This document shows positions 54,422-55,093 of a stretch of 55,093 bases of DNA, in pieces. Position 1 is the stretch's first letter; each line of letters opens with the position of its first letter. Under the pieces are notes generated by a model, which saw only the letters and a program-made list of their open reading frames with translations, made no database searches and had not been told where the DNA came from. This DNA comes from an uncultured Acidimicrobiales bacterium (GTDB taxonomy: Bacteria > Actinomycetota > Acidimicrobiia > Acidimicrobiales > SZUA-35), in assembly GCA_937958015.1 (NCBI GenBank), contig CALGOA010000098.1, positions 1 to 55,093 on the forward strand, given 5' to 3'. The translations under genes and the position numbers were made by a program.

Positions 54422-55093
54422 TTGCGCATTAAATCCAAACTTTTCGCACTGTTTGCGATTCCAATCCTCGCTCTCGTCGCCGCTGGTTTCGTCGGGTTCC
54501 GGAATCAGAACATCGCCGCCACCGAGGCGAACACCGCCCTCGATCAGGTCGCCGTCACCCAGGCGGTCCATCGGGCCAGCAACGCCATCGCCGTCGAGCG
54601 GCTGAGCCGCCTGCAGTTCGGCGCCGACAACGTGCTTATCCGAAGCAACACCAACGAGGCCGTTAACGCCCTGTCGAGCGATCGCTATGACTTCCCGGCC
54701 GAACAGCTCGACCTCGCCGTGGCCGCAATCGCCGCTGGCCGACAATTCGACAGCCCCTGGATCGCAGCACCGAACTACAGCCAGGCGATTCAGACGCTCA
54801 CCTCGACGATCGATGGTCAGGCATCCAACGTGAAGGACGGCGAGGTCTTCACCAACCTGCTCGTCTCGATCGCCACCAACCGCTCACTAGAGGCCCGTGA
54901 TCTCGCATGGATCTCCTACTTCGCGGACGAGCAGTTCTCCCAACCGAACATCGTGCAGGTCAGCTCGATCTTCGCAGGCGCCGACACCGCTCAGCTGAAC
55001 GCGATTGAGTTGGCAACCGGCGAGGACCGCGCCCGCCTCGAGGCCGCCCTCAGCTCTCCCGAGGTCGTTGCACTTGCAGAAGCGCAGGCCGTG
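54422..55093 (+). CDS. NIT (nitrate/nitrite-sensing)-domain membrane sensor, 3' end outside window
   Basis: 224 codons are open to the window edge. The product starts RIKSKLFALFAIPILALVAA (a TM helix after a basic start), then a helical extracytoplasmic domain of the NIT type (VHRASNAIAVERLSRLQFGA, SLEARDLAWISYFADEQ). Such domains sit on histidine kinases, chemoreceptors, cyclases or GGDEF proteins; the output domain is beyond the window. TTG 54422 is chosen because GGAGG lies 7 bases upstream. It is divergent from the degenerate EAL protein, so a c-di-GMP link is possible. Confidence 0.82.
   Translation, partial: MRIKSKLFALFAIPILALVAAGFVGFRNQNIAATEANTALDQVAVTQAVHRASNAIAVERLSRLQFGADNVLIRSNTNEAVNALSSDRYDFPAEQLDLAVAAIAAGRQFDSPWIAAPNYSQAIQTLTSTIDGQASNVKDGEVFTNLLVSIATNRSLEARDLAWISYFADEQFSQPNIVQVSSIFAGADTAQLNAIELATGEDRARLEAALSSPEVVALAEAQAV

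Overview
The window is a gene-dense, high-GC chromosomal segment from an actinomycete, most likely a member of the class Acidimicrobiia (Ilumatobacter-like). Supporting genes are a WhiB iron-sulfur regulator, an MshA-type mycothiol glycosyltransferase, an RsiG-family c-di-GMP-binding anti-sigma factor, a pair of actinobacterial Get3/ArsA-like ATPases and a rex-hemA-hemC-hemD operon. The taxonomic placement is inference. Nothing looks like a prophage or a large mobile island; the only RNA gene seen is tRNA-Pro(CGG).

Layout. 1-5.2 kb: end of an Mrp/ApbC ATPase, an ECF sigma / zinc-finger anti-sigma / MscS-like operon, a second small channel-like protein, a metallo-beta-lactamase-fold protein that has lost its metal-binding histidines, and FxsA. 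5.3-8.3 kb: selA-selB. 8.3-12.9 kb: whiB, an NfeD-type membrane protein, two Get3/ArsA-like ATPases, a STAS anti-anti-sigma factor and a receiver-like protein. 12.9-13.4 kb: tRNA-Pro followed by two kinds of short tandem repeat and no gene. 13.4-17.9 kb: a DDAH-like amidinohydrolase and an FtsX-type ABC exporter. 18-20.5 kb: hemB-hemL. 20.6-25.4 kb: type II NADH dehydrogenase, a second ECF sigma factor with a large membrane-anchored partner, a SirB1-like protein and a small gene. 25.5-28.6 kb: a desaturase-Rieske fusion, a PNPOx-like flavoprotein and an Ldh-family dehydrogenase. 28.6-35.1 kb: a two-gene regulatory unit divergent from a complete seven-gene Mrp cation/proton antiporter operon. 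35.2-36.5 kb: a DUF1648 membrane protein with its GntR/YtrA-type repressor. 36.6-40.3 kb: rex-hemA-hemC-hemD. 40.3-42.5 kb: an acyl-CoA synthetase and a CAP-domain protein. 42.5-48.9 kb: a dense cluster of rsiG, an XRE regulator, mshA, proC, SAM hydrolase, a 29-residue membrane peptide, a YbjN-like gene, a CdsA-like protein, moaD and a histidine phosphatase. 48.9-55.1 kb: a lipoprotein, AmtB, a SHOCT protein, a degenerate GGDEF-EAL protein and the start of a NIT-domain sensor.

Four signals stand out beyond the gene list. (1) A family of 67-bp palindromic repeats, three copies, every one placed at gene 3' ends. (2) A recurring TANNNT box 6-8 bases before the start codon, implying that leaderless transcription is the main mode here; it also supports two small genes. 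(3) A 29-residue membrane microprotein locked by two ATGA overlaps into the proC / SAM-hydrolase / ybjN operon. (4) Several proteins keep their fold but lose catalytic residues (MBL, EAL, NfeD protease, CdsA-like), which suggests binding or regulatory roles. Haem synthesis (hemA, B, C, D, L), redox control (rex, ndh, whiB) and c-di-GMP signalling (RsiG, degenerate EAL, NIT sensor) are the main physiological themes.
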